DNA of 64,000 nt from Clostridia bacterium (GTDB lineage: Bacteria > Bacillota > Clostridia > Christensenellales > Aristaeellaceae), in assembly GCA_017464305.1 (NCBI GenBank), contig JAFUDS010000004.1:28285-92284 (forward strand), read 5' to 3'. How positions within the stretch are numbered: position 1 is the stretch's first letter; every line of letters starts with the position of its first letter. Below, in pieces: positions 16,920-27,386 of the stretch. Below the pieces are notes generated by a model that saw only the letters and a program-made list of their open reading frames with translations, did no database searches and was not told the DNA's origin. Both the position numbers and the translations under genes were made by a program.

Positions 16920-18197
16920 TCAGGGACGATAGATATACGCGTCTCTTTCTGGCCCTACGGAGACGTAGGCGATGTGGCAGCCGATGGCTTTTTCGATCAT
17001 TTCCACGTAGTCCTGGGCGGCCTTGGGCAGATCCTCCCAGCGGCGGACGGCGGAGATATCCTGCTGCCAGCCGGGGACGGTGGTCAGGACGGGCTTGGAA
17101 CGATTCAGCAGGGTGGGGAAGGGAAATTCGTCCGTTTCCTGGCCATCCAGCTCATAGCGGACGCAGACGGGGATTTCCTTCAGGTCGCTGAGAACGTCCA
17201 GCTTGGTGAGGGCGATGGCCGTGGCGGACTGCATTTCCACGCCATAGCGGGTGGCCACCAGATCGATGGGGCCCACCCGGCGGGGGCGGCCGGTCTTGGC
17301 GCCGTATTCCGCGCCGGCCTGGCGCAGGCGTTCCGCTTCCTCCCCGAACATTTCGCAGACGAAGGGGCCTTCGCCCACGCAGGTGGAATAGGCCTTGACC
17401 ACGCCCACCACTTCATCCACGGAGGCGGAGGGCAGGCCGGAACCCACCGGGGCATAGGCGGCGATGGGGTTGGAGGAGGTGGTGTAGGGCACGATGCCAT
17501 AATCCAGATCCCGCAGGGCGCCCAGCTGGGCTTCGTAGAGGAAGCTCTTGCCCTCCTGCTGGGCCTGGCGCAGGACCTTGGTGGTATTGCAGATAAAGGG
17601 CTTCAACTTTTCGCCATAATCATCCAGCCAGGCCATCAGCTCCTCCAGGCGGACGGGCGCCGCGCCATAGACCCCGGTGAGGGTCAGGTTTTTCCACTCC
17701 AGCAGCTGGGCGGCATGGGCTTTCAGAGCCTCCCGATCGAACAGCTCGCCGGCCAGGAGGGTCTTTTTCTGGTACTTATCGGAATAGAAGGGGGCGATAC
17801 CTTGCTTGGTGGAGCCATAGGCATGATCCTTCAGGCGGGCTTCCTCCAGGCCGTCCAGCTGGCGATGCCAGGGGAGCAGCAGGGAGGCGCGGTCGCTGAT
17901 GCGCAGGTTTTCCGGCGTCAGGGGCACTCCCTGGGAGCGGACCTGCTCCATCTCGATCCACAGGTTTTCCAGATCCAGGGCCACGCCGTTGCCCAGGATG
18001 TTCAGGACGCCCTGGCGGAAGATGCCGGAGGGCAGGAGATGGAGGGCGAATTTGCCATATTCGTTGATGACGGTATGGCCGGCGTTGCCGCCGCCCTGAT
18101 AGCGGATGACGACGTCGTAGCGTTCGGTGAGGAGGTCGACCATGCGGCCTTTGCCTTCGTCGCCCCAATTGATACCTACAATTGCGCAGTTGCTCAT
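16920..18197 (-). CDS. purA: Adenylosuccinate synthetase
   Basis: This 425-residue enzyme joins IMP and aspartate using GTP, the first committed step to AMP. It begins MSNCAIVGINWGDEGKGRMV (P-loop GDEGKG), followed by YQGGGNAGHTV and the conserved AYGSTKQGIAP-type segment HAYGSTKQGIAPFYSD. Length is normal. Together with purB it completes the AMP branch. Confidence 0.97.
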   Translation of the reverse strand: MSNCAIVGINWGDEGKGRMVDLLTERYDVVIRYQGGGNAGHTVINEYGKFALHLLPSGIFRQGVLNILGNGVALDLENLWIEMEQVRSQGVPLTPENLRISDRASLLLPWHRQLDGLEEARLKDHAYGSTKQGIAPFYSDKYQKKTLLAGELFDREALKAHAAQLLEWKNLTLTGVYGAAPVRLEELMAWLDDYGEKLKPFICNTTKVLRQAQQEGKSFLYEAQLGALRDLDYGIVPYTTSSNPIAAYAPVGSGLPSASVDEVVGVVKAYSTCVGEGPFVCEMFGEEAERLRQAGAEYGAKTGRPRRVGPIDLVATRYGVEMQSATAIALTKLDVLSDLKEIPVCVRYELDGQETDEFPFPTLLNRSKPVLTTVPGWQQDISAVRRWEDLPKAAQDYVEMIEKAIGCHIAYVSVGPERDAYIYRP

Positions 18198-18252
18198 CGG
18201 ATAATTTCTCCTTTTTTTGTTACTGCTTTGGTGTTAGTGGTTTTTCTTGTTA

Positions 18253-18345
18253 ATTGGGGGACCCCTTTACCCCCTGCCCCCTTTCCCCCACTGCGGTGGG
18301 GGAAGGGGATTATTTTGGGGTGGGGCTTCGCCCCACGCCCCTTGA
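18253..18345. repeat. GC palindrome repeat (R2 family) between purA and carB-dapF
   Basis: This is an inverted copy of the 8459-8528 element: CCCCCTGCCCCCTTTCCCCCAC then GTGGGGGAAGGGG, then GTGGGGC (18320-18326) with GCCCCAC (18330-18336). No gene is seen in 18198-18406. Confidence 0.75.
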
Positions 18346-18406
18346 AAGCGGGTACCCGCTGCGGGCATACTAAACGAGAGTTGTCGTTGAAAGAGAGCGA
18401 TCCGCG

Positions 18407-21400
18407 TTAGTATTCGATGCTCGCTTCATACACTTGGCCGACGTTTCCTCGGAGGGTTACTCTTTGGGATTCGTAGCGGACATAGAGGTTCCCGCCGGGG
18501 ACCTGGACCTGGATGTCCGTTCCCTCCTGGCAGTAGCCATTGACCACGGCGGCGGCGACGGCGGCGCAGGCCCCGGTGCCGCAGGCGGTGGTTTCCCCGC
18601 TGCCCCTCTCCCAAACCCGCATGCGCAGGGTGGTGGGATTCACGACGCGGATAAACTCCGTGTTCACCCGATTGGGGAAGAGGGGAGAATGCTCGAAGAG
18701 GGGCCCCAGATGGGGCAGATCCAGCAGGTCGATTTCGTCCGTAAAGACCACGCAGTGGGGGTTGCCCACGGAGACGCAGGTGACCCGGAAATTCTGAATT
18801 TCCACGCCCGTGCGGGCCTTGTTGGGGCCGGTGATCTGAATAGGCACATGAATGGCCTGCTCATAGTCCAGATTCACCGGCACATCCGCCGGGGCGAAGC
18901 TGACGGGCCCCATGTCGATGGTGACGGACTGGACCTGGCCAAAGCGGGTCATGGCCCGGAGGGAGCGAATGCCGCCGGCGGTCTCGATGGTGATCTCCTG
19001 GCCGGAAACCAGCCCCCGATCCACCAGATATTTGGCCACGCAGCGCAGGGCGTTGCCCCCGATGGCGGCCTCGGTGCCATCCCGGTTGAACAGCAGCATC
19101 CGCACATCCGCCTTCTGGCTGGGCCGCAGCAGGGCCAGGCCTTCCGCCCCGGCGCCGAAGTGATTTTCACACAGCCGGACGCAGAGGCTTTCGATGCCGT
19201 CGATGCGCTCCTGGAGGGCGTCGATGAGGATATAATCATTGCCGGTGGCCTGCATCTTGACGAAACGCAGCTGCTGGCGGGCGGCGCGCATGGCGTTCAG
19301 GTTCACCAGCTCCGTGTTCCGCTCGGAATAGCGGGACAGCAGGGTGTCCGCCAGAGCTCGAGCGGTGTCCAGGCTGGTAAAGCAGGGAATGCCCAGGGCC
19401 AGGGCCCGGCGATGCAGGGCGATATATTCCGCCAGGGTATCATCCAGCAGGGCGCCGGTATACACAATGTAACGAATCTCTCCGCTGGAGAGGAGATCGA
19501 AAACGTGGTCGCTTTCCCGCAGGCCGGAGACGGTCTTCACCGGGATGCCCAGCCGGGCGATGGTCTGGGCCGTGCCCTCCGTGGCATAGAGGGGACAATG
19601 CAGATCATGGAAGCGACGGGCCAGGTCGATGATCTCCGGATAATCATAATCCGCCACGCTCAGCAGCACGCCGGCTTCCTCCTCGGCCTCCGTGACTCGC
19701 AGGCCGGCGGCGGTGAGCCCCTTGAACAGAGCCTCGCTGACAGTTTTGCCGATGCCCAGCACCTCGCCGGTGGACTTCATTTCCGGCCCCAGATAGGCGT
19801 TGGCATCGGTCAGCTTTTCGAAGGAGAACACCGGCACCTTCACGGCCCAATAGGGCGGCGGGGTCCGCAGGCCCGTGCCATAGCCCAGGCTCGCCAGGGG
19901 CTGGCCCAGCATGACCCGGGCGGCCAGATCCACCATGGGCACCCCCGTCACCTTGCTGATATAGGGTACGGTGCGGGAAGCCCGGGGGTTCACCTCGATG
20001 ACATACAGCTCCCCATGGAAAACCAGATACTGAATGTTTACCAGCCCCTTCGTCCCCAGGGCCAGGGCCAGCTGCTCGCTGGCGGAGACCACGGTGTCCA
20101 TCATGTGGTCATCCAGGGTGAAGGGGGGATAGACGGCGATGGAGTCGCCGGAATGGACGCCGGCCCGCTCCACATGCTGCATGATGCCGGGGATCAGCAC
20201 GTCCTTCCCATCGGAGATGACGTCCACCTCCAGCTCCGTGCCGGGCATGTATTGATCCACCAGCACGGGATTCTCGATGCCGTGGGCCAGGATGCGGGTC
20301 ATGTAGGTCACCACATCCTCATCCCGCCGGGCGATGGTCATATTCTGTCCGCCGATGACGTAGCTGGGGCGCAGCAGCACGGGATAACCCAGCCGCTGGG
20401 CGGCCGCCAGGGCCTCCTCCAGGGTCAGGACGGATTCCCCCTGGGGCCGGCGGATGCCGAAGCGCTCCAGCAGGGCGTCGAACCGGGAGCGATCCTCCGC
20501 CAGGTCGATGCCGTCGGCGCTGGTGCCCAGGATGGGAATGCCATGGCGATCCAGGGCCTGCACCAGGCGGATGGCGGTTTGGCCACCGAAGGCCACCACC
20601 ACGCCCTCCGGCTTTTCCACCTCCATGACCCGCAGGACATCCTCCTCGGTCAGGGGCTCGAAATACAGGCGGTCGGCGGTGTCGTAATCCGTGGAGACGG
20701 TTTCGGGGTTATTGTTGATGATCACCACATCGTAACCCAGCTGGCGCAGGGTCCAGACGCAGTGGACGCTGGAATAATCGAACTCAATGCCCTGGCCGAT
20801 GCGGATGGGCCCGGAGCCCAGCACCAGCATCACCGGCTTGCCGGACCGGGGATGGAGCCGGGATTCGCACAGGGTTTCCGCCCCGGGACGCAGGGCGCTT
20901 CCCTCTTCCGAATCGCCCTCTCCGAAGGCCAGACGCAGGGGGGGCTGCTCATAGGTGGCGTAGAAATAAGGCGTCTCGGCGTCGAACTCCGCCGCGCAGG
21001 TATCCACCATGCGATAGATCGCCTGGGCCTGGGGCAGCTCCGCCCGGCCGGAGAGCCGGCGCAGGGCCCCGTCCGGATATCCCAGGCGCTTGCCCTCCAG
21101 ATATTGGGCGTCCGTCAGCCCGCCAGCGATGGCGGCCTCGAAATCCGCCAGGCCCTTCAGCTTCCAGAGGAAGAATTCGTCTATTTTGGTAATTTCGTGA
21201 ATCTCGTCTACAGAAATTCCGGCCTTCAGGGCTTCGAAGACGGTGAACAGCCGATGATCGTCCGCCCGATGCAGCCGCTCTCGCAGGGGGGCGGGGTCCT
21301 GGGCATCCCGGTTCAGAGTGTCCAGGCCGATCTCCGCCCCGCGGATGGCCTTCATCAGGGCCATTTCGAAGCTGGGCCCGATGGCCATCACTTCGCCGGT

Positions 21401-22540
21401 GGCCTTCATCTGGGTTCCCAGAGTTCGGGAGGCGGAGGCGAATTTATCGAAGGGCCATTTGGGCATCTTCACCACCACATAGTCCAACGTGGGCTCGAAG
21501 CAGGCGCAGGTCTTGCCCGTGACCTCGTTTTTGATCTCGTCCAGGGTATAGCCCAGGGCGATGCGGGTGGCCACCTTGGCGATGGGATATCCCGTGGCCT
21601 TGGAGGCCAGGGCGGAGGAGCGGGACACCCGGGGATTGACCTCGATGACCGCGTACTCAAAGCTCTCCGGATCCAGGGCGAACTGGCAGTTGCACCCGCC
21701 GACGATGCCCAGGGCGGAGATGATATCCAGAGAGGCGGAGCGGAGTATCTGGTACTCCTTGTCCGACAGGGTCAGGGCCGGAGCCACCACCACGCTGTCG
21801 CCGGTGTGAACGCCTACGGGGTCCACATTCTCCATGGAGCAGACGGCGATGACGTTGCCGATGCCGTCTCGCATGACCTCGAACTCGATCTCCTTCCACC
21901 CGGCTACGGATTTCTCGATCAGCACCTGAGTGATGGGGGAGAGGGTCAAGCCGCCCTTGGCGATCTCCCGCAGAGCGGCCTCGTCCGCCGCGCTGCCGCC
22001 GCCAGCGCCCCCCAGGGTATAGGCGGGGCGCACGATGACGGGATAACCGATCTCCCGGGCGATATTTACCGCCTCCTCCACGGAGGTGGCGATGCCGGAG
22101 GGGATCACCGGCTGGCCGATCTCCTCCATGGTTTCCTTAAACAGCTTCCGGTCTTCCGCCTTTTCGATGGCCTCCGTGTTGACGCCGATGAGCCGGACGC
22201 CCTCCTGGGCCAGGAAGCCCTCCTCCTGCAGCTGCATGGCCAGGGTCAGGGCGGTTTGGCCCCCCAGGCCCGCCAGCAGGCTGTCCGGCTTCTCCTTCTG
22301 GATAATGCGCTTCAGGGTCGGCACCGTCAGGGGCTCCAGATAGATCTCGTCCGCCAGGGCCTGATCTGTCATGATGGTGGCGGGGTTGGAGTTCACCAGG
22401 GCTACCTCCACCCCCTCCTGCCGCAGCACGCGGCAGGCCTGGGCGCCGGCGTAGTCAAACTCAGCGGCCTGGCCGATGACGATGGGGCCGGAGCCGATCA
22501 TCAGCACTTTGCGGATCCCTTCATCCTTCGGCATGCCCAT
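18407..22540 (-). CDS. carB-dapF: Carbamoyl-phosphate synthase large subunit fused to diaminopimelate epimerase
   Basis: One uninterrupted 1377-codon frame encodes two complete enzymes. Residues 1 to about 1075 are CarB: first ATP-grasp half from [20 protein letters not shown], second half from [20 protein letters not shown], then an MGS-like allosteric domain ('[20 protein letters not shown]'). A linker of about 17 residues (near [17 protein letters not shown]) leads into DapF, residues 1093-1377 (DNA 19264-18407), from [16 protein letters not shown]. Both DapF catalytic cysteines are present: [12 protein letters not shown] (Cys about 1167) and [11 protein letters not shown] (Cys about 1320). 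CarB makes carbamoyl phosphate for pyrimidines and arginine; DapF makes meso-diaminopimelate for peptidoglycan and lysine. The gene overlaps carA by about 20 bp. No stop codon, frameshift or internal RBS-like start was evident at the junction. Confidence 0.93.
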   Translation of the reverse strand: MGMPKDEGIRKVLMIGSGPIVIGQAAEFDYAGAQACRVLRQEGVEVALVNSNPATIMTDQALADEIYLEPLTVPTLKRIIQKEKPDSLLAGLGGQTALTLAMQLQEEGFLAQEGVRLIGVNTEAIEKAEDRKLFKETMEEIGQPVIPSGIATSVEEAVNIAREIGYPVIVRPAYTLGGAGGGSAADEAALREIAKGGLTLSPITQVLIEKSVAGWKEIEFEVMRDGIGNVIAVCSMENVDPVGVHTGDSVVVAPALTLSDKEYQILRSASLDIISALGIVGGCNCQFALDPESFEYAVIEVNPRVSRSSALASKATGYPIAKVATRIALGYTLDEIKNEVTGKTCACFEPTLDYVVVKMPKWPFDKFASASRTLGTQMKATGEVMAIGPSFEMALMKAIRGAEIGLDTLNRDAQDPAPLRERLHRADDHRLFTVFEALKAGISVDEIHEITKIDEFFLWKLKGLADFEAAIAGGLTDAQYLEGKRLGYPDGALRRLSGRAELPQAQAIYRMVDTCAAEFDAETPYFYATYEQPPLRLAFGEGDSEEGSALRPGAETLCESRLHPRSGKPVMLVLGSGPIRIGQGIEFDYSSVHCVWTLRQLGYDVVIINNNPETVSTDYDTADRLYFEPLTEEDVLRVMEVEKPEGVVVAFGGQTAIRLVQALDRHGIPILGTSADGIDLAEDRSRFDALLERFGIRRPQGESVLTLEEALAAAQRLGYPVLLRPSYVIGGQNMTIARRDEDVVTYMTRILAHGIENPVLVDQYMPGTELEVDVISDGKDVLIPGIMQHVERAGVHSGDSIAVYPPFTLDDHMMDTVVSASEQLALALGTKGLVNIQYLVFHGELYVIEVNPRASRTVPYISKVTGVPMVDLAARVMLGQPLASLGYGTGLRTPPPYWAVKVPVFSFEKLTDANAYLGPEMKSTGEVLGIGKTVSEALFKGLTAAGLRVTEAEEEAGVLLSVADYDYPEIIDLARRFHDLHCPLYATEGTAQTIARLGIPVKTVSGLRESDHVFDLLSSGEIRYIVYTGALLDDTLAEYIALHRRALALGIPCFTSLDTARALADTLLSRYSERNTELVNLNAMRAARQQLRFVKMQATGNDYILIDALQERIDGIESLCVRLCENHFGAGAEGLALLRPSQKADVRMLLFNRDGTEAAIGGNALRCVAKYLVDRGLVSGQEITIETAGGIRSLRAMTRFGQVQSVTIDMGPVSFAPADVPVNLDYEQAIHVPIQITGPNKARTGVEIQNFRVTCVSVGNPHCVVFTDEIDLLDLPHLGPLFEHSPLFPNRVNTEFIRVVNPTTLRMRVWERGSGETTACGTGACAAVAAAVVNGYCQEGTDIQVQVPGGNLYVRYESQRVTLRGNVGQVYEASIEY

Positions 22541-23600
22541 CGCCTCCCATCAGCTTACAGAATCGGTCGAAGAGGAAACCAGTGTCCTTCGGGCCCGCGC
22601 AGGCCTCGGGATGGAACTGGGTGGTAAAAGCCTGGAGGTCCGGATAATCGATGCCCTCGCAGGTATTGTCATTGGCGTTGACGAAGCGAACCTGGCCCAT
22701 GGGCAAGCTGTCGGACACCACGGCGTAGCCATGGTTCTGGCTGGTGATCCAGGTGCGGCCGGTTTGCAGATCCTTCACGGGCTGATTGGCCCCGCGATGG
22801 CCGAATTTCATCTTTTCCGTTTTCCCGCCCGCCGCCAGGGCCGTCAGCTGATGCCCCAGGCAGATGCCGAAAAGGGGTAGCTTGCCCAGCAGCTTTTTGA
22901 TCTGTTCAATGCAGAAAACATTCTCCGCCGGATCCCCTGGGCCGTTGGACAGCATGACCCCGTCGGGCCGCAGGGCGAAGATTTCCTCGGCAGCGGCCGT
23001 GGCGGGCACAACTGTGACTTCGCAGCCCCGCCGAGTCAGCTCCCGAATGATGTTCCGCTTCGCGCCATAGTCGATCAGGGCCACGGAGAAGCGCTTTTCC
23101 CCCTGGGCGGGATAGACCTGAGACGCGGCGCAGGTGACCTGATTCACTACCCCGGAAACGATATAGCTCTGAATCTCTGCCAGATCCTGCTTCGAGGGCA
23201 GAGAATGGCGGATAGCAGCGTTGATGACCCCCTGCTTCCGGATCAGCCGGGTCAGGGCCCGGGTGTCCACCCCCGCGATGGCGGGAATGCCCTGGGCCGT
23301 CAGATAGTCCCGCAGAGCGCCCTCGCAGCGGAAATTGCTGGGATCATCGCAGACCTCCCGGACCACATAGCCCCGGACGGCGCTCTTCCCCTCAAAATCC
23401 GGCGAGATGACGCCGTAATTCCCGATCAAGGGGAAGGTCTGCATCACGATCTGCCCGGCGTAGCTGGGATCCGTCAGGGTCTCCAAATACCCGCAGACCC
23501 CGGTGGTGAACACTAGCTCCCCCACGGAATCCACCGGGGCGCCAAAGCTCCGCCCGGGGAAAACCGTGCCGTCCGCCAGGACCAAATAAGCTTCCTTCAT
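22521..23600 (-). CDS. carA: Carbamoyl-phosphate synthase small subunit (glutaminase)
   Basis: This 359-residue amidotransferase subunit hydrolyses glutamine and passes ammonia to CarB. The N-terminal CPSase domain begins [18 protein letters not shown]. The class I glutaminase domain holds the nucleophile motif [13 protein letters not shown] and the His/Glu pair in [12 protein letters not shown]. The start at 23600 (minus strand) is set by TAGGAGAT about 7 nt upstream; an in-frame start 24 bases earlier is less likely. It overlaps the carB-dapF start, giving tight coupling. Confidence 0.95.
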   Translation of the reverse strand: MKEAYLVLADGTVFPGRSFGAPVDSVGELVFTTGVCGYLETLTDPSYAGQIVMQTFPLIGNYGVISPDFEGKSAVRGYVVREVCDDPSNFRCEGALRDYLTAQGIPAIAGVDTRALTRLIRKQGVINAAIRHSLPSKQDLAEIQSYIVSGVVNQVTCAASQVYPAQGEKRFSVALIDYGAKRNIIRELTRRGCEVTVVPATAAAEEIFALRPDGVMLSNGPGDPAENVFCIEQIKKLLGKLPLFGICLGHQLTALAAGGKTEKMKFGHRGANQPVKDLQTGRTWITSQNHGYAVVSDSLPMGQVRFVNANDNTCEGIDYPDLQAFTTQFHPEACAGPKDTGFLFDRFCKLMGGDGHAEG

Positions 23601-23649
23601 GTATAATCTCCTATAGGGTGACATCTTTTCCGTTTGTGCAAGCAGGAGT

Positions 23650-24387
23650 TCATTCGACCGGCGTGAAATACATGGTCATCATCATGCCGTTTTCCACCTG
23701 ACGGGTAAAGGACAGAGAACCATCTTCTGTCACTTCCAATGTCACATGATCAAAATACACATTGTTGAATTGAAGCGTATTGTCTTGAAGAGTGCTTTTT
23801 ACAGGGCCGCCCTCATCATCAATCAGCATGGATACGCTGCCCGGTTCAATAGACAAATCGATGCTCAATCCCAGCGTCGAAACGGGAAGGGTATGTCCGT
23901 CCATAGACATGCTGGTCAAATTCCATTTACCCAGGAACGCTTCCTCGCTTATTGTGTTATCAGAGTCAGCGGCGTTTTCTTTCCGTGCCTCCACTGATGC
24001 TGTCGCTTCCGGAGTTGCGGAATCAGTTGCTTCCTCCTTCGCGAAAAAAGCAACCATGCCATCCAGACCCAGATCAATGCTCAGTTCCTCTCCGGATACA
24101 ACCACTTCTCTCTTTTCGCCATCAATTTCCAGCAGAAGAGAACCGATGCTCCAAACGCCGATATGTTCCTCCGCTTCTTCGTCTTCCCCCGTAATGATCG
24201 AAGCCGTGCCATCTTCATTGATTTTCAGCACCATCGTCATTCCCAGAACTGTTGGATCCGTTTTCTCGCCTTCCACTTGAAGCTCATTCAGTTTCCACGC
24301 TCCGTTTACGTTCGCGGTATCCCCCCATGCAATCCCAATCATGCAGATCATTAGCATGACAATCGTCAGAATAAAGCTTTTCTTCAT
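23650..24387 (-). CDS. Exported protein with two lipocalin-like repeats
   Basis: This 245-residue protein has a signal peptide (MKKSFILTIVMLMICMIGIAWG) and two similar beta-rich domains joined by a Ser/Ala/Glu-rich linker. The first starts NGAWKLNELQVEG with VLGMTMVLKINEDGTASI. The second starts GKWNLTSMSMDGHTLPVSTLG with LSIDLSIEPGSVSMLIDDEG. Both have the G-x-W start and alternating strands of small lipocalin-like or copper-resistance-like domains. No lipobox is visible. Function is unknown. It has a divergent upstream region shared with cpsC and lies 50 bp before carA on the same strand. Confidence 0.65.
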   Translation of the reverse strand: MKKSFILTIVMLMICMIGIAWGDTANVNGAWKLNELQVEGEKTDPTVLGMTMVLKINEDGTASIITGEDEEAEEHIGVWSIGSLLLEIDGEKREVVVSGEELSIDLGLDGMVAFFAKEEATDSATPEATASVEARKENAADSDNTISEEAFLGKWNLTSMSMDGHTLPVSTLGLSIDLSIEPGSVSMLIDDEGGPVKSTLQDNTLQFNNVYFDHVTLEVTEDGSLSFTRQVENGMMMTMYFTPVE

Positions 24388-24525
24388 AACGTTTCACCCT
24401 CCATTGTTTAGCATAGGGACTAAGGCTTCCGCTAGTTCCTGGACTATTATACATGAATGATCTGTATATTTCCAGTACTTCTCTTCCCTGTGAAATCAGC
24501 GTGAAATCAGCGCTGAAATTTAAAC

Positions 24526-24554
24526 TTGTTTCCTATAGAAAGTTTTGCTATAAT
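24526..24554 (+). promoter_or_regulatory. Promoter of the cpsC-cpsD operon
   Basis: TTGTTT (24526-24531), 17-bp spacer, TATAAT (24549-24554) preceded by TGC: an extended -10 promoter. A TATAAT on the opposite strand (near 24445) probably serves the divergent exported-protein gene. Confidence 0.78.
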
Positions 24555-24617
24555 TTTATAGCCTGTTTTTGCTGTGGGCAAAAATGGGGATTGAACGATC
24601 AAAGGATGAGGTGGAGC

Positions 24618-25466
24618 ATGGCAAGGAGAGCGGATCGGGACCAGAGCTTGCAGCAGGCAACTTGGACCAATGTAAACGTGGAAACGAACGATGAGATGGA
24701 AATTGACCTGGGCGCGCTAGTGATGCGTTTCCTGGAGAAGATCCATTGGATTCTGTTGGCCGCCTTCGTGTGCGCTGCGATTGCCGGAGCATACGTTTAT
24801 TTCCTGGCGACGCCCATTTATGAAGCGACATCCAAGATCTACATCGTCGGTTCAGAGAGCGCGATTTCTTTGTCCGACCTGCAGATTGGTAGCAACCTGG
24901 CGGCGGACTATCAGGAGGTTTTTAAAAACTGGCATGTCCATGAGCTGGTGGACCAGCGGCTAGGGCTGGACTACAGCTATACCGAGCTGGCCGGCATGCT
25001 CAGCGTGACGAACCCCAGCAACACCCATGTGCTGTATATCACCGCCAAATCCACCGACCCGGAGGAAGCCAAGGTTCTGGCCGATACCTACGCCAACGTT
25101 GCGCGGGAATTTATTGCCGCCAAGATGGACATCCGGGAGCCGAACATCTTTGAAGAAGCCATGATGCCTACGAGGCCCGTCTCTCCCCGGAAAACGCGGA
25201 CCATTGCTATCGGCTTTCTGCTGGGCATGATTGCCGCTATGGCGGTGGTGACCATCCGCTTCATCGTGGACGATCGAATCACCAACAGCGACGAAATCGC
25301 CAAGGTGGGCAATCTGCCGACCCTGGGTATGGTGCCGATTCAGGATCTGTCCGCGAATAATGCGGCGGAGCAGGAGGCCAAGAAGCGGGGATTCCGGCCG
25401 CATAAGAAGAATGATGATCAAAAAACCGCTGACGGCGAGCAAAAGCAGGAGGAGGAAAAGGCATGA
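24618..25466 (+). CDS. Polysaccharide chain-length / tyrosine-kinase adaptor protein (CpsC/YveK, Wzz type)
   Basis: This 282-residue membrane protein has an N-terminal helix ('IHWILLAAFVCAAIAGAYVY'), an extracellular Wzz domain, and a second helix preceded by the Pro-rich family motif MMPTRPVSPRKTRTIAIG. A charged cytoplasmic tail (about 235-282) likely activates the CpsD kinase. ATG 24618 was chosen because GAGGTGG sits just before it; earlier in-frame starts have no RBS. The last bases overlap cpsD (ATGA). Confidence 0.88.
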   Translation: MARRADRDQSLQQATWTNVNVETNDEMEIDLGALVMRFLEKIHWILLAAFVCAAIAGAYVYFLATPIYEATSKIYIVGSESAISLSDLQIGSNLAADYQEVFKNWHVHELVDQRLGLDYSYTELAGMLSVTNPSNTHVLYITAKSTDPEEAKVLADTYANVAREFIAAKMDIREPNIFEEAMMPTRPVSPRKTRTIAIGFLLGMIAAMAVVTIRFIVDDRITNSDEIAKVGNLPTLGMVPIQDLSANNAAEQEAKKRGFRPHKKNDDQKTADGEQKQEEEKA

Positions 25467-26218
25467 ATTCCGCAATGATCAATCGAGACCTGAATTTGAA
25501 CTACTCCGGCGCGGAGGCGATCAATACCATTTGCTCCAACCTGACTTTTAGTGGGAAAAATATTAAGAAAATCGTTATTACCAGCTGCGAAGCCAACGAT
25601 GGGAAAACCTTTATCTCTATGCAAATTGCTGTCAACATGGCGAAGCGTGGCAAGCGCGTGCTGCTGATGGATGCGGATATGCGCCTGAGCGTAATGACTG
25701 CCCAATATGATATTCAGCTGGGGGGAAATGCAGTAGGGTTGGCTCACCTCCTCTCCGGCCAGTGCATGCTGGAGGACGCGATTTACAGGACCAATATCCC
25801 GAATTTTTATCTGATTCCCATCGGTACGGACGTAAAGGCGCCTCTGTCCCTGATTGCGACGCCGGATTTTGAAAACCTGCTGAACGCGGTGGGGGAGAGC
25901 TTCGATCTGGTGGTGATCGACGCGCCACCGGTAGGGTTGGTCATTGACGCGGCGGAAATTGCGAAGCGGTGTGATGGCTCCGTATTGGTGCTGGAATATA
26001 ACAAGACGCATCGCCGTTCCCTGCAGGATGCGCAGCAACAGATGCAGCGGACGGGGACGCCTGTGCTGGGATGCGTCCTGAATAAGGTGGCGATGGATCG
26101 GCTTAGCACGAAGAAGTACTATTACCACTATGGCACCAAGTACAAGTATAAGTACGGAAACGAATATGGCTACGGTTACGGTCGCGGAGAGTATGCTCGG
26201 GGAGAATACAAAAGATAA
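25463..26218 (+). CDS. Bacterial tyrosine kinase CpsD/YwqD
   Basis: This 251-residue P-loop BY-kinase pairs with CpsC to control exopolysaccharide length. The Walker A region reads ITSCEANDGKTFISMQIAVN, keeping GKT but lacking the usual E-P-G; Walker A' is VLLMDADMRLS and Walker B VVIDAPPVG. The C-terminus is a dense tyrosine cluster (from KKYYYHYGTKYKYKYG to the end, about ten Tyr), the usual autophosphorylation site. It is translationally coupled to the adaptor gene. Confidence 0.9.
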   Translation: MNSAMINRDLNLNYSGAEAINTICSNLTFSGKNIKKIVITSCEANDGKTFISMQIAVNMAKRGKRVLLMDADMRLSVMTAQYDIQLGGNAVGLAHLLSGQCMLEDAIYRTNIPNFYLIPIGTDVKAPLSLIATPDFENLLNAVGESFDLVVIDAPPVGLVIDAAEIAKRCDGSVLVLEYNKTHRRSLQDAQQQMQRTGTPVLGCVLNKVAMDRLSTKKYYYHYGTKYKYKYGNEYGYGYGRGEYARGEYKR

Positions 26219-26230
26219 GCATAGAAAGAT

Positions 26231-26265
26231 AAGGATTCTCACCCCTCCGGGGGCGAGAATCCTTT
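26231..26265 (+). terminator. Hairpin after cpsD
   Basis: AAGGATTCTC (26231-26240) pairs with GAGAATCCTT (26255-26264), with an inner CCCC/GGGG. The tail is TTTC rather than a long T run, so termination may be partial. An R1-like GC repeat follows at 26283-26310. Confidence 0.6.
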
Positions 26266-26368
26266 CAAAAAGCGCTGATTAAAGCTCCCACGCGGAGCAG
26301 GGGAGCGAGAAAACGCTTCCGAATCAGTGTTTATTTAGCAGCGGAAAAGAGAAAGGAGGCAGACGGCC

Positions 26369-27376
26369 GTGTCGAAACAAAGAAGAGCTAGAATCAGGGG
26401 GTTGATCTTCCTGGTGATTGGCGTCGCTGTATTGGCAGGGGTTCTGATTTTCCTGCAGCTCAATGAGAATGGGCAGTTCCAAGAAAGCCGGGGGACCATG
26501 TCCGAAGGCTTTGGTACGCTGAAAACCATCGACTGGAATGGACAAAAGTATCGGGAGAAGCCTGCGGTGACCACGATGCTGATCGCCGGCGTAGACCGGG
26601 ATGGAACCATTACGGAGACCAACACCACCAGTTATCGGGATGGCGGACAGGCTGACTTCCTGCTGCTGATGGCGATCGACCACACGGACAAGAAAATCTA
26701 TCGCTTCCAGATCGAGCGGGACACCATGGCGGAAGTGGATATTTTAGGCGTTTTCGGTAATGAGGTTGGCACCCGGATTCTGCAAATCTGCCTGGCCCAT
26801 AGCTTTGGCGCGACACCCGCGGACAATGCAAAATATACTGTTCGCGCGGTACAGAATCTGCTGGGCGGGCTGGAGATCGACGGATACTACATGGTGGATT
26901 ACACCTCCGTTCCCGTGCTGAATGATGCCCTTGGGGGCGTAACGGTGCATTTGGATTTCGACATGACCAGCGTGCATCCGGAGTGGACCTTGGGCAGCAC
27001 CGTGACCTTGCAGGGAAAGGAAGCGGAGGACTTCGTCCGGGCCCGGATGACCGTAGGGGCGGGGACCAACGAAGAGCGCATGGTACGGCAGAACGAATTT
27101 ATGACCAATGCCATCAAGCAAATGAACAGCAAACTGTCGGAGAATCTTTCCTTCGGGGAGGAGCTGCTGACCACGCTGAAGGATATCTCTGTAACCAATT
27201 TCACCCAGAAGCGACTGCTGGAAGAATTGAATCAGGCATACAATTTTGAGATCCAGGCAGTGGATCACCCCGCTGGAGAATATACCATTGGATCCGATGG
27301 CTTTGTTGAATTCCACATGGAAGAGGATGCGGCGGTGGAATGGGTGCTGAACCACCTGTACACGAAGGTGGAGTAA
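26369..27376 (+). CDS. LytR-CpsA-Psr (LCP) family protein
   Basis: This 335-residue protein has one N-terminal transmembrane helix (LIFLVIGVAVLAGVLIFL) and an extracellular LCP domain. Family marks are TTMLIAGVDRDG, the Arg-Asp of FQIERDTMAEVD, and the distal RARMTVGAGTNEERMVRQNE cluster. LCP enzymes move polymers from undecaprenyl phosphate onto peptidoglycan. The GTG start at 26369 is preceded by AAAGGAGG at 9-nt spacing. Its place between cpsD and cpsB fits an exopolysaccharide attachment role. Confidence 0.88.
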   Translation: MSKQRRARIRGLIFLVIGVAVLAGVLIFLQLNENGQFQESRGTMSEGFGTLKTIDWNGQKYREKPAVTTMLIAGVDRDGTITETNTTSYRDGGQADFLLLMAIDHTDKKIYRFQIERDTMAEVDILGVFGNEVGTRILQICLAHSFGATPADNAKYTVRAVQNLLGGLEIDGYYMVDYTSVPVLNDALGGVTVHLDFDMTSVHPEWTLGSTVTLQGKEAEDFVRARMTVGAGTNEERMVRQNEFMTNAIKQMNSKLSENLSFGEELLTTLKDISVTNFTQKRLLEELNQAYNFEIQAVDHPAGEYTIGSDGFVEFHMEEDAAVEWVLNHLYTKVE

Positions 27377-27386
27377 AGGACAACAG

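Noticed and set aside
18434-22627. A 1397-codon open frame on the plus strand, antisense to carB-dapF and carA
   Set aside because: It mirrors the real gene; long antisense frames arise in GC-rich genes that avoid TTA, CTA and TCA codons. Its sequence is Gly/His/Gln/Asp-rich with no domain, and there is no RBS.
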